Below are positions 36,248-46,358 of a stretch of 64,000 nt of DNA, piece after piece. How positions within the stretch are numbered: the stretch's first letter is position 1; each line of letters begins with the position of its first letter. The DNA lies in contig NZ_QDFT01000018.1 of NCBI RefSeq assembly GCF_003075375.1, positions 9-64,008 on the forward strand, written 5' to 3'. Both the position numbers and the translations under genes were made by a program. This stretch comes from Microbacterium testaceum. Lineage in GTDB: Bacteria; Actinomycetota; Actinomycetes; Actinomycetales; Microbacteriaceae. Under the pieces are notes generated by a model that was not told the DNA's origin, did no database searches, and saw only the letters and a list, made by a program, of their open reading frames with translations.

Positions 36248-37778
36248 CCTCGGTCTTCTCCCACGGAGCGGCGATCGGGAAGTAGCGCTCGAGGCACGCG
36301 CGCAGGGCGGGGACCCGCACCTCTTCGGGGATCTCGGGCACGCTGCCGTCGTTCAGGCAGAACATGTCGGTGTCGCGGCGCGAGACGAGCCGCTCCATCG
36401 TGCGCAGCGAGTCGAGCTGGGTCGTCTGCACGTAGCGCGTGCGCGGCTCGGCGGTGACGATGGCGCGGCCGGTGGCCAGGGCGTAGTAGTGGTACAGGCT
36501 GTTGGTCACCGAGATGTCGGTCGCGGAGCGGAAGCGGGACGCGGCCGTGCGGGCGTAGTCGTCGGCGAACTCGCGCTCGAGCTCGAAGGCCACCGACCGG
36601 CGCAGCGGCGTGGCGCAGTGCTCGAGGTCGAGCGTGATGACGCGACCGAAGCGCTCCTTGAGCAGGGCGCGGTTGACCCGCAGGCCGTTGTCGTGACCGG
36701 AACGGTCGACGTGCGCGGGGCCGCTGCCGATGCGCACGCCGCTCTCGACGAAGCGGCTGACGCCGCCGCCGCTGAAGAAGAGCTCGGGCGTGACCGGGCG
36801 CCCGAAGAACATGTCGTCGTTGCTGTAGAGGAAGTGCTCGGCGAGCCCGGGGATCCGGTGCAGCTGCGCCTCGACGGCGTGCGAGTTGTGGGTGGGCAGC
36901 ACCGACGGGTCGGCGAAGAACTCCTCGCTGCGCACGATGGTGACCTTGGGGTGGTCAGCCAGCCACTCCGGCGTGGGGGAGTCGGTGGCGATGAAGATCC
37001 GGCGCACCCACGGGGTGTACATGTGCACGCTCCGCAGGGCGTAGCGCAGCTCGTCGACCTGTCGGTAGCGCGCGGCGTTGTCGTCGCCGTCGCCCACGAC
37101 GTAGCCCTTCATGCGTGCGGCGCGCTGCCGCTGGAACTCGCTGGAGGACCCGTCCACCCACGAGAAGACCATGTCGACGTCGGCGGTGAGCTCGTTCGGG
37201 TGCGGATCGAACATGCCGGCCACCGTCGTCCAGCGGCGGCCGTAGCGCTCGATCTCGACCAAGTCGAGGTCGGCCGCGGCGAAGCGGCGGCGGGTGAGGG
37301 CGCTCGGGCGGGGTGCTTCGATCGTCTTCTCGCCGAACCGCCACAGTTCGAGACGCGGGGCGAGCGACGCCCCGTAGCGATAGGAGCCCTCGGTCGAGGT
37401 GCGGGGACGGAAGACCGCGAACGCCTGCACCGACCCGGCGGTGGGGTGCACGCTGTGCGCGGGAACGGGGTCCTCGCCGCGGGCCTTGAGGTAGACCGGC
37501 CCGAGCTCGGGGTCGCGCAGCGCGCTCAGCGCCGCCTCGGCATCCCCCGTGTCGATGACGAGCTTGGGCCGACGGTTGGCGTCGCGCACGAGCAGGACGC
37601 GCACCCCGGCCGCCTCGATGGCGGCGGCCGCGGTGAGCAGGTCGTCGCGTTCGGCGATCGCCGGTGTGGCGGTGTCGTCGATGAGGTGCAGGATGCCGTC
37701 GTGCATCCGGATATCGGAGCGGGACAACAGGGTGCGCCAGGGGTCGGTGTCGATCGACAGGGGGACCATCGGGCGCAT
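36198..37778 (-). CDS. Stealth-family sugar-1-phosphate transferase
   Basis: 526 residues. The four conserved Stealth regions are recognisable in the second half: CR1 [13 protein letters not shown]2 [26 protein letters not shown]3 [34 protein letters not shown] (split here), and CR4-like residues near the C-terminus (FCLNDGSV). The N-terminal 190 residues form a separate, less conserved domain. Stealth proteins transfer sugar-1-phosphate to capsule or wall polysaccharides. GAGGAGG 5 nt before the ATG at 37778 sets the start. The 3' end overlaps the phosphoesterase gene by 50 nt. Confidence 0.9.
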   Translation of the reverse strand: MRPMVPLSIDTDPWRTLLSRSDIRMHDGILHLIDDTATPAIAERDDLLTAAAAIEAAGVRVLLVRDANRRPKLVIDTGDAEAALSALRDPELGPVYLKARGEDPVPAHSVHPTAGSVQAFAVFRPRTSTEGSYRYGASLAPRLELWRFGEKTIEAPRPSALTRRRFAAADLDLVEIERYGRRWTTVAGMFDPHPNELTADVDMVFSWVDGSSSEFQRQRAARMKGYVVGDGDDNAARYRQVDELRYALRSVHMYTPWVRRIFIATDSPTPEWLADHPKVTIVRSEEFFADPSVLPTHNSHAVEAQLHRIPGLAEHFLYSNDDMFFGRPVTPELFFSGGGVSRFVESGVRIGSGPAHVDRSGHDNGLRVNRALLKERFGRVITLDLEHCATPLRRSVAFELEREFADDYARTAASRFRSATDISVTNSLYHYYALATGRAIVTAEPRTRYVQTTQLDSLRTMERLVSRRDTDMFCLNDGSVPEIPEEVRVPALRACLERYFPIAAPWEKTEVSAGSAAASSAATPVH

Positions 37779-37890
37779 ACTGCCTCCTCGGGGGGTGGAA
37801 ACGGGATCCGGTCACCGTAGGGTTCCGGGGTTACGACGACGTTTCGGCGGCGACGCCGATCGGCGGGGAGCGGAGCGCTACTGTCGAAGA

Positions 37891-38022
37891 GTGACTCAGA
37901 TCGCTCGCTCCGGCCCGGACCTCCCCGAACCGCTGCGCGAGCGGCGACGGGGATCGGGCCGACGTTCCAGTTTCGCACACGCCGGGCCCGCCGGGCGCAC
38001 GACGGGGGAGGGGCCGCGATGA
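37891..38022 (+). CDS. Leaderless micro-ORF coupled to ispE (43 residues)
   Basis: The GTG at 37891 lies exactly 6 nt after TACTGT (37879-37884), the spacing of the leaderless genes in this window. The frame runs 43 codons, is Arg/Gly/Pro-rich ([13 protein letters not shown]) and stops at TGA 38020-38022, which overlaps the ispE ATG by two bases. It could be a leader peptide that couples ribosome loading to ispE, or a non-functional frame on the ispE leader. No homologue comes to mind. Confidence 0.45.
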   Translation: MTQIARSGPDLPEPLRERRRGSGRRSSFAHAGPAGRTTGEGPR

Positions 38023-38951
38023 CCGCGCACGCCCCAGCATCCGTCCGCGTCCGCGCCCCCGGCAAGATCAACGTCTTCCTCGAGGTCGGCGACGTCCAGG
38101 ACGACGGCTACCACGAGCTCGCGACGGCGTTCCAGGCGGTGTCGCTGTACGAAGAGATGACGGCGACGCCCGCCGACGACATCACCCTCTCGGTGAGCGC
38201 GAAGGGGCCCGTCGACATCGAGGGCGTTCCCACCGACGACCGCAACCTCGCCGTGCGCGCCGCCCGCCTGCTCGCGCAGACCGCGGGGATCGATCGCGGT
38301 GCGCACCTGGCGATCCGCAAGGCCGTACCCGTCGCGGGCGGAATGGGCGGGGGCTCGGCGGACGCCGCCGCCGCCCTGGTCGCGTGCGACGCACTGTGGG
38401 GCCTGGGCATGCCGATGAGCGAGTTGGCCCGCCTGGCCGCGCGCCTCGGCGCCGATGTCCCCTTCGCTCTGCTGGGCGGCACCGCCGTGGGAACCGGGCG
38501 CGGCGACGAGCTGAGCCCCGCCCTCGCGCGCGGGCGCTTCGACTGGGTGCTCGTCCCCAACGACGAGGGCATGTCCACGCCCGTCGTCTACGGCGAGCTC
38601 GACGCGCACCGCGAACGGCACGCGGTCGACATCGGTCCGGCGCGGCGCATGCCCGCCGTCGACCCCGACGTGCTGCACGCGCTGCGCCAGGGCGACGCGC
38701 GCATGCTCGCCGCGACGCTGCGCAACGACCTGCAGGCGCCGGCCCTCCACCTGCGTCCCGACCTGGCGCGCGTCCTCGAGCGGGGCGAGGGTTCGGGCGC
38801 CCTGGCGGGGATCGTCTCGGGATCCGGTCCGACGCTGGCCTTCCTCGCCGCCGACGAGTCCTCGGCCATCGACCTGCAGGTGACCCTCAGCGCCGCGGGG
38901 CTGGTGGCCCTGCACGTGCACGGCCCCGTGCCGGGCGCGCGTGTGGTCTGA
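38019..38951 (+). CDS. ispE: 4-diphosphocytidyl-2-C-methyl-D-erythritol kinase
   Basis: 310 residues of a GHMP kinase. It has [14 protein letters not shown] at the N-terminus, the phosphate-binding loop [19 protein letters not shown] and the C-terminal GSGPTLAFL. It performs the fourth step of the non-mevalonate isoprenoid pathway, using ATP. GGGGGAGGGG 6 nt upstream is a usable ribosome site, and the start also overlaps the stop of the micro-ORF. The gene is often beside rsmA in Actinobacteria; here about 3 kb separates them. Confidence 0.95.
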   Translation: MTAHAPASVRVRAPGKINVFLEVGDVQDDGYHELATAFQAVSLYEEMTATPADDITLSVSAKGPVDIEGVPTDDRNLAVRAARLLAQTAGIDRGAHLAIRKAVPVAGGMGGGSADAAAALVACDALWGLGMPMSELARLAARLGADVPFALLGGTAVGTGRGDELSPALARGRFDWVLVPNDEGMSTPVVYGELDAHRERHAVDIGPARRMPAVDPDVLHALRQGDARMLAATLRNDLQAPALHLRPDLARVLERGEGSGALAGIVSGSGPTLAFLAADESSAIDLQVTLSAAGLVALHVHGPVPGARVV

Positions 38952-39085
38952 CCGCGCGGCACCATAGCCCAGGTCGACACAGGGGGCAATCTTCCGCTGG
39001 CGCGATCGGTATCTCGCTAGCCTCGACCAAGGTGGCTCACCACCGACGGGTGCCGTGCCCGCGGGGTGCCACGAAGGGGGTTCCC

Positions 39086-39388
39086 ATGAAGGCAGTGCTC
39101 GACGGCGTCGTGATCGCCGAAGCCGACCGCGACGACCTGGCCTCGATCGAGGGCAACTGGTACTTCCCGCCGCAGGCGGTGCGCGAGGGCGCGCTCACCC
39201 AGAGCCCCACTCCCTACACCTGCCCCTGGAAGGGTGCCGCGCAGTACTGGAACGTCTCCCTCGACGGTGCGGAGCTGACCGACGGCGCCTGGTCCTACCC
39301 CGATTTGCGCGACGGTGCGGTGGAGCGCGTGGGCAAGGACTTCTCGGGCTACGTCGCCTTCGACCGCAAGGTCGTGGTCTCCGACTGA
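39086..39388 (+). CDS. DUF427-domain protein
   Basis: 100 residues covering the whole DUF427 domain: MKAVLDGVVIAEAD, EGNWYFPPQAV, TPYTCPWKGAAQYWNV, AWSYPDL and VAFDRKVVV. It is a small soluble beta-rich protein of unknown function, common in Actinobacteria. AAGGGGG lies 5 nt before the ATG. TAGCCT (39018-39023) may be its -10 box. It ends 13 nt before the OpuC-type operon, so read-through into that operon is likely. Confidence 0.88.
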   Translation: MKAVLDGVVIAEADRDDLASIEGNWYFPPQAVREGALTQSPTPYTCPWKGAAQYWNVSLDGAELTDGAWSYPDLRDGAVERVGKDFSGYVAFDRKVVVSD

Positions 39389-39401
39389 GTCGGGTCGTCG
39401 C

Positions 39402-40222
<821 letters not shown>

Positions 40223-40226
<4 letters not shown>

Positions 40227-40903
40227 ACTGGGTAGGGAACAACCTCGACCTCATCGGGCAGCTGACACTGGTGCACCTGCGCCAGAGCCTCATCGCCCTC
40301 GTGGTGGGTTTCGTCATCAGCATCCCGCTCGGGTGGGTCGCGTGGCGCTACCGTCTGGTGCGCAGCGGGGTCATCACCATCACGGGTCTGCTGTACACGA
40401 TCCCCTCGCTCGCGCTGCTCATCCTCGTCCCGGTCGTGACCGGCTGGTACAGCATCGTCAGCGAGACCAACCTGATCGTCGCCCTGGCGATCTACGCCGT
40501 CGCGATCCTCGTCCGCGCCGTCGCCGACGGGCTGGACTCGGTCGACGCGGGCGTCCGACAGGCGTCCACGGCCATCGGCTACGGCTCGTTCCGTCGCTTC
40601 CGGGCGGTGGAGTTCCCCCTCGCGGGGCCCGTGGTCCTCGCGGGCCTGCGCGTGGCCTCGGCCAGCACGATCGCGCTCGCGACCGTCGGCATCCTGGTCG
40701 GCATCCAGAACATCGGCTACCTGTTCACCAACGGGCTGCAGCGCCGCATCATCCCCGAGGTGTTCGCCGGGGTGGTCGCCGTCGTCGTCCTCGCCCTGGT
40801 GATCGACCTGATCCTCGTGCTCGCGGGACGCCTGCTGATGCCCTGGACCCGCGCGACCAAGACCGTCTCGCGCCAGGCCAACCGGACGTTGGTGAAAGCA
40901 TGA
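40223..40903 (+). CDS. opuCB: Osmoprotectant ABC importer, permease 1
   Basis: 226 residues with about six membrane segments. The permease coupling motif is AVRQAS-like: DSVDAGVRQASTAIGYGSFRRF, with LAGLRVASASTIALATVG nearby, typical of the OpuCB/YehW group. The GTG start overlaps the ATPase stop (GTGA). It forms half of the membrane channel with the next gene. Confidence 0.92.
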
Positions 40904-41658
40904 ACCTGCTCGGCGACGCGATCGCGTGGATCTTCTCGGGGGACTCGGGCCAGTTCGACTCGATCCCGCTGGCCATCGGCATCCAGCTGCTCTACACCGC
41001 CGTGGCGGTCCTGATCGCCGGGGCGATCGCCATTCCGCTCGGGTGGTTCATCGGCCACACCGGCAAGGGACGAGAGACCGCCGTCGCGATCTCGGGTGCC
41101 GCGCGCGCCATCCCCTCGTTCGGTCTGCTGATCCTGCTGACGCTGCTGATGGGCGTGCTGCACAAGCCCGAGGCGGCGGTCATCTCGTTCGTCGTCCTCG
41201 CCATCCCCTCGCTGCTCGCGGGTGCCTACACCGGTTTCGAGGCCATCGACCGCCGGGTGATCGACGCGGGACGCTCGATGGGCATGACCGAGTCGCAGAT
41301 CCTCTGGCGCATCGAGGTGCCGCTCGGACTGCCGCTGCTGGTCGGCGGCATCCGCGCCGCGACGCTGCAGGTGCTCGCGACGGTGACCATCGCCGCGTAC
41401 ATCGGACTCGGCGGCCTCGGCCAGTACATCATCGCGGCGATCCCGCTGCGCCGGTTCGACATCCTCATCGGCGGAGCGATCCTCGTCGCCGTCCTCGCGC
41501 TCGTCATCGACGGGCTGTTCGCCCTGCTGCAGCATCTGGTCGTGCCCCGCGGCATCCGCGCCGCCGGTGCCGCCCAGCCGCAGCGACGCAGCTCCCGTCA
41601 GCGCCGCGCCGAAGCGATCGCCGTCGGAGCGCCGACCGCGCCGCCGGCGACCCCCTGA
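40900..41658 (+). CDS. opuCD: Osmoprotectant ABC importer, permease 2
   Basis: 252 residues with about six membrane segments. Motifs are AARAIPSFGLLILL, AIDRRVIDAGRSMGMTESQILWRIEVPLGLP (coupling helix) and YIGLGGLGQYII. The C-terminus is a basic Ala/Arg-rich tail. The ATG overlaps the preceding stop (ATGA). It pairs with the previous permease. Confidence 0.92.
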   Translation: MNLLGDAIAWIFSGDSGQFDSIPLAIGIQLLYTAVAVLIAGAIAIPLGWFIGHTGKGRETAVAISGAARAIPSFGLLILLTLLMGVLHKPEAAVISFVVLAIPSLLAGAYTGFEAIDRRVIDAGRSMGMTESQILWRIEVPLGLPLLVGGIRAATLQVLATVTIAAYIGLGGLGQYIIAAIPLRRFDILIGGAILVAVLALVIDGLFALLQHLVVPRGIRAAGAAQPQRRSSRQRRAEAIAVGAPTAPPATP

Positions 41659-41696
41659 CCCACCTGAATCCCGAATCACCAGAAAAGAGAGCACCC

Positions 41697-42614
41697 ATGT
41701 TCACAGCACGAACCAAGAAGGGCCTCGGCCTCATCGCCGGGCTCGCGGTCGCCTCGCTCGCCTTCGCCGGTTGCAGCGGCGGGTCCAGCGACCCGCTCAG
41801 CAACGGCGGCGGAGAGGACGGCGGCTCGACCGACACGATCGTCGTCGGCTCGCAGGCCTACTACTCCAACGAGATCATCGCCGAGATCTACGCCCAGGCG
41901 CTCGAGAAGGCTGGCAAGACGGTCACGCGCCAGTTCCAGATCGGTCAGCGCGACGCCTACATCCCGCTGCTCGAGGACGGCACCGTCTCGGTGTTCCCCG
42001 AGTACACGGGAAACCTGCTGCAGTTCTTCGAGAAGGACACCGAGGCGCGCACCGCCGACGACGTCTACGCCGCGCTGCCGGCCGCGCTGCCCGAGGGCCT
42101 CGAGGTGCTCGACCAGTCCGAGGCCACCGACCAGGACTCGTACACCGTCACCAAGGCTTTCGCCGACGCCAACGGCCTCACCTCGATCGCCGACCTGTCC
42201 AAGGTCACGTCGGGGCTGACCCTCGGTGGCAACGCCGAGCTCGCCGAGCGTCCGTACGGCCCCACCGGCCTGCAGTCGACCTACGGCGTCACCGTGCAGT
42301 TCTCGCCCACCGGTGAGACCACGGTCGACGACCTCGTCGCCGGCACGATCCAGGTCGCGAACGTCTACACGGCCGACCCGCGCATCCAGACCGACGACCT
42401 CGTCACGCTGACCGACCCCGAGGGCCTGTTCCTCGCGTCGAACGTCGTGCCCGTCGTCAACTCGAACGTCGCCTCCGAGGTGTCGGACGTGCTGAACAAG
42501 GTCAGCGCCGCCCTCACCCCCGAGGGCCTGGTCGAGCTGAACGTCAAGTCGACCGTCGACCAGCAGTCCTCGGCCGACATCGCGTCGGAGTGGCTCGCCG
42601 CCAACGGCTTCTGA
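41697..42614 (+). CDS. opuCC: Osmoprotectant-binding lipoprotein
   Basis: 305 residues. The lipoprotein signal AVASLAFAGC gives C26, followed by a Gly/Ser-rich linker. The OpuAC-type binding domain reads TIVVGSQAYYSNEIIAEIYAQAL, VSVFPEYTGNLLQFF and LGGNAELAERPYGPTGL. It is anchored outside the membrane and delivers betaine-like solutes to the two permeases. AAGAGAG lies 6 nt before the ATG at 41697. A strong hairpin follows the stop. Confidence 0.93.
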   Translation: MFTARTKKGLGLIAGLAVASLAFAGCSGGSSDPLSNGGGEDGGSTDTIVVGSQAYYSNEIIAEIYAQALEKAGKTVTRQFQIGQRDAYIPLLEDGTVSVFPEYTGNLLQFFEKDTEARTADDVYAALPAALPEGLEVLDQSEATDQDSYTVTKAFADANGLTSIADLSKVTSGLTLGGNAELAERPYGPTGLQSTYGVTVQFSPTGETTVDDLVAGTIQVANVYTADPRIQTDDLVTLTDPEGLFLASNVVPVVNSNVASEVSDVLNKVSAALTPEGLVELNVKSTVDQQSSADIASEWLAANGF

Positions 42615-42626
42615 GCCCGTCCCTGG

Positions 42627-42662
42627 CCGCGGGGCCGTCCGGTTCGCCGGGCGGCCCCGCGG
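42627..42662 (+). terminator. Probable terminator of the osmoprotectant operon
   Basis: CCGCGGGGCCG (42627-42637) pairs with CGGCCCCGCGG (42652-42662), and tCCGG/CCGG extends the stem to a gttc-type loop. It starts 13 nt after the stop codon. There is no T-tract. Confidence 0.7.
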
Positions 42663-42765
42663 TCGTTCGCGGCTTCGGTCGTTTGCGGTCGCGGTCGTTC
42701 GCGGCCGCGGTCGTTCGCGGCTTCGGCGCGCGGCGTCCGGCGTCCGGTCGCCCACGCAGGCATCC

Positions 42766-42860
<95 letters not shown>

Positions 42861-42916
42861 GGCCGCCGCACCCGCGAACGGTCCGGCGTCGGCGCGCCTG
42901 CGCGGGCTGGCATCCA

Positions 42917-42983
42917 CGAGACTGCATCCCGCTGACAACTCGGCGACATCCTGCAACCGAAATGTCAGCGCGATGCTGTTTCG
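42917..42983. repeat. Palindrome C, copy 2 (67 bp)
   Basis: Same layout, but the right inner arm reads CCGAAATGTCAG instead of CCGAGTTGTCAG, so the stem carries mismatches while the left arm is unchanged. Confidence 0.86.
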
Positions 42984-43178
42984 CCGCCACCCCGGCCGCC
43001 GCTGCCGCCCCGGCCGCCGCCGCCGCTGCCGCCGCCCCGGCCGCCGCTGCCGCCCCGGCCGCCGCCGCCCGCCGCGGCCCCGCCCGCCCGCCCGCCGGTT
43101 CCAGCGCTGCCACCCGGCGGTTCGGCCGCACCCGCGAACGGTTCGGCGTCGGCGCGTGCCTGGGCGGGGTGGCATCCG

Positions 43179-43245
43179 CGAGACTGCACCCTGCTGACAA
43201 CTCGGCGACATCCTGCAACCGAGTTGTCAGGGCGATGCTGTTTCG
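43179..43245. repeat. Palindrome C, copy 3 (67 bp)
   Basis: Inner stem CTGACAACTCGG / CCGAGTTGTCAG intact, same centre cgacatcctgcaa, outer ends CGAGAC / GTTTCG. Confidence 0.88.
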
Positions 43246-43365
43246 CGGCCCCGACCGCCCCGCCCCGGACCGCCCCGCCCCGCCCGCCCCGCCCGCCCGC
43301 CCGCACGCGAGCAGGACGGGGGAGCGGATGCCGGGCGCCTGGGCACCGCGTAGCCTGGGACGGAT

Positions 43366-45159
43366 ATGGCACATCTGCTCGGGGGCGAAGCCCTGCACCT
43401 GGAATACCCGACCAAGGTCGTCTTCGACTCCGTCTCGCTCGGCGTGAACGAGGGCGACCGCATCGGCATCGTCGGCCGCAACGGCGACGGCAAGTCGAGC
43501 CTGCTCGGCATGCTCGCCGGCATCCGCGAGCCCGACGGCGGGCGCGTCACGGTCCGCGGCGGCGTGACGGTGGGGGTGCTCGACCAGCAGGACACCCTCG
43601 ACGACGACGACACGATCGGCCACGCCGTGGTGGGCGGTCGGCCCGAGCACGAGTGGGCGGGCGACGCCCGCACGCGCGACGTGATCGCGGGGCTCCTCGG
43701 CGACCTGCCCTGGGACGCCCGGCTAGGCGATCTGTCGGGCGGTCAGCGCCGCCGCGTGGCCCTGGCGAAGCTGCTCTCCGGCGACTGGGACGTGCTGTTC
43801 CTCGACGAACCCACGAACCACCTCGACGTCGAGGCGATCACGTGGCTCGCCGGGCACCTGAAGAAGCGGTGGGCGCCGAGCGCGGGCGGTCTGCTCGTCG
43901 TGACGCACGATCGCTGGTTCCTCGATGAGATCTGCACCGCGACCTGGGAGGTGCACGACCGCATCGTCGAGCCCTTCGAGGGCGGCTACGCCGCGTACAT
44001 CCTGCAGCGCGTCGAACGCGACCGTCAGGCGGCATCCATCGAGCAGCGGCGTCAGAACCTGGCCCGCAAAGAGCTCGCGTGGCTGCGCCGCGGCGCGCCG
44101 GCGCGCACGTCGAAGCCGAAGTTCCGCATCGACGCGGCCAACGAGCTCATCGCCGACGTCCCCGAGATCCGCGACAAGGTGGCCCTGCAGTCCCTCGCGG
44201 TCGCGCGCCTCGGCAAGGACGTGGTCGACCTGCTCGACGCGGGCGTCAGCTACGGCGACCACACGGTGCTCAAGGACGTGGAGTGGCGCATCGCGCCCGG
44301 GGAGCGCACCGGCATCCTGGGCGTGAACGGCGCAGGCAAATCGACGCTGCTCAACCTCGTCACCGGGTCGCTCGAACCCACCAGCGGGCGCGTCAAGCGC
44401 GGCAAGACCGTCAAGGTCGCGACCCTCACCCAGCGCCTGGACGAACTCGATCAGCACCTGAACGACCCCGTGCGCGTGGTCATCTCGTCGCTGCGCACGA
44501 CCTACTCGTTCGGCGCGGGATCCAAGGCGCAGGAGCTCACCCCGGGTCAGCTGCTCGAGCGTCTCGGGTTCTCGAGCGCGCAGCTCTCGACGCCGGTGAA
44601 AGACCTGTCCGGCGGCCAGAAGCGGCGTCTGCAGCTGCTGCTCGTCATCCTCGACCAGCCCAACGTGCTGATCCTGGACGAGCCGACCAACGACCTCGAC
44701 ACCGACATGCTCGCCGCGATGGAGGACCTGCTCGACTCCTGGTCGGGCACGCTGATCGTCGTGTCGCACGACCGGTACTTCCTCGAGCGCGTCACCGACC
44801 AGCAGTACGCGATCCTCGACGCGCGGCTGCGTCACCTCCCCGGCGGCGTCGACGAGTACCTGCGTCTGCGGTCGCTTCAGGATGCCGAGCCCTCGCGCCC
44901 GGCCGCGAGCGGCGGCGCCGCGGCTGCTCCGGGTCTGCAGGGCGCCGAGCTGCGCGCGGCGCAGAAGGAGGCGTCCGCGACCGAACGGCGCATCGAGAAG
45001 CTGCAGCAGCAGATCGACAAGGCCAAGGCGGCCCTGGCCGATCACGATCAGTCGGATTACGTCGGGCTCGGCACGGAGATGCAACGCATCTCGGGCCTCG
45101 AAGCCGAGCGCGACGAGCTCGAGCTGCAGTGGTTCGAGCTGACCGAGCGGATCGGCTGA
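43366..45159 (+). CDS. ABC-F family ATPase (Uup-like)
   Basis: 597 residues with two ABC domains and no membrane segments. Domain one has GRNGDGKSSLLGML, LSGGQRRRVALAKLL and VLFLDEPTNHLDVEAI. Domain two has [29 protein letters not shown] and [17 protein letters not shown] charged linker (ERDRQAASIEQRRQNLARKELAWLRRG, split here) joins them, and the last 90 residues form a coiled coil, as in Uup. ABC-F proteins act on the ribosome or on branched DNA rather than in transport. TAGCCT (43351-43356) lies 9 nt before the ATG. Confidence 0.92.
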   Translation: MAHLLGGEALHLEYPTKVVFDSVSLGVNEGDRIGIVGRNGDGKSSLLGMLAGIREPDGGRVTVRGGVTVGVLDQQDTLDDDDTIGHAVVGGRPEHEWAGDARTRDVIAGLLGDLPWDARLGDLSGGQRRRVALAKLLSGDWDVLFLDEPTNHLDVEAITWLAGHLKKRWAPSAGGLLVVTHDRWFLDEICTATWEVHDRIVEPFEGGYAAYILQRVERDRQAASIEQRRQNLARKELAWLRRGAPARTSKPKFRIDAANELIADVPEIRDKVALQSLAVARLGKDVVDLLDAGVSYGDHTVLKDVEWRIAPGERTGILGVNGAGKSTLLNLVTGSLEPTSGRVKRGKTVKVATLTQRLDELDQHLNDPVRVVISSLRTTYSFGAGSKAQELTPGQLLERLGFSSAQLSTPVKDLSGGQKRRLQLLLVILDQPNVLILDEPTNDLDTDMLAAMEDLLDSWSGTLIVVSHDRYFLERVTDQQYAILDARLRHLPGGVDEYLRLRSLQDAEPSRPAASGGAAAAPGLQGAELRAAQKEASATERRIEKLQQQIDKAKAALADHDQSDYVGLGTEMQRISGLEAERDELELQWFELTERIG

Positions 45160-45175
45160 CGCCGACGATCGATCG

Positions 45176-45688
45176 TCAGTGCACGGCGTATTCGAGCAGC
45201 ACGATGAAGATGCCCAGGCACGCGGTCGCGAAGGCGCCCACCAGGCGCATCGCCAGGCGTGCGCCGCGTCGCGCGTAGGCGAAGTACCCCAGCACGCCGA
45301 GGACGACGAAGGTCGACCACATGCTGAGGTCGGAGGCGTCGTCCACCGACATGCCGGACACCGCGGCGTAGATCAGCAGCAGGACGGACGGCACCGAGGC
45401 GTACAGCATGCCGGCGCCGTGGCGCATGCCCTCGCGGGTGGCGCGCCGCAGGCCGTGGGTCGCGTGCTCGGTGAGGGTGTGCGCGAAGACGTGCGCGATG
45501 AAGAAGACGACCAGCGAGGTGACCGCGCTCTCGAGCACCTCGCCGACCGTCTCGGCGTGATCGTCGGCGATCGTCACGAACGCCGCGAAGACGATGAGGC
45601 CGTAGATGGCGGCGGGGGAGCGGAAGCGCACGTCGAACCAGGCCTTGACGCGCTCCCACCGCGTGAGCGCAGCAGCCGGGGCGCTCAC
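45176..45688 (-). CDS. Predicted membrane protein in operon with MarR regulator
   Basis: 170 residues with about four hydrophobic segments (AIYGLIVFAAFVTIA; SAVTSLVVFFIAHVFAHTL; AGMLYASVPSVLLLIYAAV; LVGAFATACLGIFIVLL). A histidine-rich loop (HVFAHTLTEHATHG) is notable. I do not recognise the family. The GTG overlaps the MarR stop (GTGA), so the two are translated together and the protein is likely its target or partner. Confidence 0.75.
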   Translation of the reverse strand: MSAPAAALTRWERVKAWFDVRFRSPAAIYGLIVFAAFVTIADDHAETVGEVLESAVTSLVVFFIAHVFAHTLTEHATHGLRRATREGMRHGAGMLYASVPSVLLLIYAAVSGMSVDDASDLSMWSTFVVLGVLGYFAYARRGARLAMRLVGAFATACLGIFIVLLEYAVH

Positions 45689-46182
45689 GCGTCGAACCCC
45701 AGGCTGAGCTTGCGCAGGAGCGTCGCGAGGCGGTCGCGGTCGCTGCGCGCCAGACCCTCGAGCAGCAGGGCCTCGGCATCGACGAGGCGGGTGATGGCGG
45801 CATCCACCCGGATACGGCCGTCGTCGGTCAGCGTCACGAGGATGCTCCGTCCGTCGCCCGGGTCGGCTTCACGGCGCACGAACCGGCGGGCGACGAGCCG
45901 GTCGATGCGGTTGGTCATGGTGCCGCTGGACACGAGCGTCTGCTGCAGCAACTGCTTGGGGCTGAGCTGGTAGGGCTCCCCGGCGCGCCGCAAGGCCGAC
46001 AGCACGTCCCACTCCCACGATTCGATGTCGCTGCGACGGAACGCCTCTTTGCGGGCGATGTCGAGGTGCCGCGAGAGCCGAGCGACGCGCGAGAGCACCT
46101 CGAGGGGAGAGAAGTCCAGGTCGGGGCGCTGACGCACCCACGCGTCGACGATGCGGTCGACCTCGTCGCTGTCCCGGCTCAC
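45685..46182 (-). CDS. MarR-family transcriptional regulator
   Basis: 165 residues. Winged-helix residues: DIESWEWDVLSALRRAGEPY, LLQQTLVSSGTMTNRIDRL and VRREADPGDGRSILVTLTDDG. It resembles the other MarR protein of this window in length and in the LDFSPLEVLSRVARLSRHL N-terminus, suggesting paralogy. The GTG has GAGGGG just before it and CATAAT 6 nt upstream. It is followed by an overlapping membrane protein gene. Confidence 0.9.
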   Translation of the reverse strand: MSRDSDEVDRIVDAWVRQRPDLDFSPLEVLSRVARLSRHLDIARKEAFRRSDIESWEWDVLSALRRAGEPYQLSPKQLLQQTLVSSGTMTNRIDRLVARRFVRREADPGDGRSILVTLTDDGRIRVDAAITRLVDAEALLLEGLARSDRDRLATLLRKLSLGFDA

Positions 46183-46285
46183 CCCCTCATTATGTCGAGA
46201 GCCCGTCCCGGTGAGCGCGCCGCGCGCACCGGACGAACGCCCGGCGTCCGCGTCTGGCAGACTTGACCGGTGCCCGCGGGCACGG

Positions 46286-46357
46286 TCCGCCGTGGTGTAA
46301 CGGCAGCACGACAGCCTTTGGAGCTGTTAGGTCTAGGTTCGAATCCTGGCGGCGGAG
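46286..46357 (+). tRNA. trnQ: tRNA-Gln (anticodon UUG)
   Basis: The cloverleaf is readable. Acceptor TCCGCCG pairs with CGGCGGA and the discriminator is G46357. The anticodon stem ACAGC / GCTGT encloses loop CTTTGGA with anticodon TTG. The T arm has GGTTCGAATCC. CCA is not fully encoded: the next bases are C, then ATG. The glmU start codon begins at 46359. Confidence 0.96.
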
Positions 46358-46358
46358 C

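Noticed and set aside
45168..45181. Palindrome gacgatcgatcgtc as an operator or attachment site
   Set aside because: It lies at the convergent 3' ends of two genes and partly in a stop codon. It is short and GATC-rich by chance, with no second copy seen.
46263..46358. Longer GlmU starting upstream
   Set aside because: The additional codons lie over tRNA-Gln, and the GlmU family begins right at the ATG at 46359.
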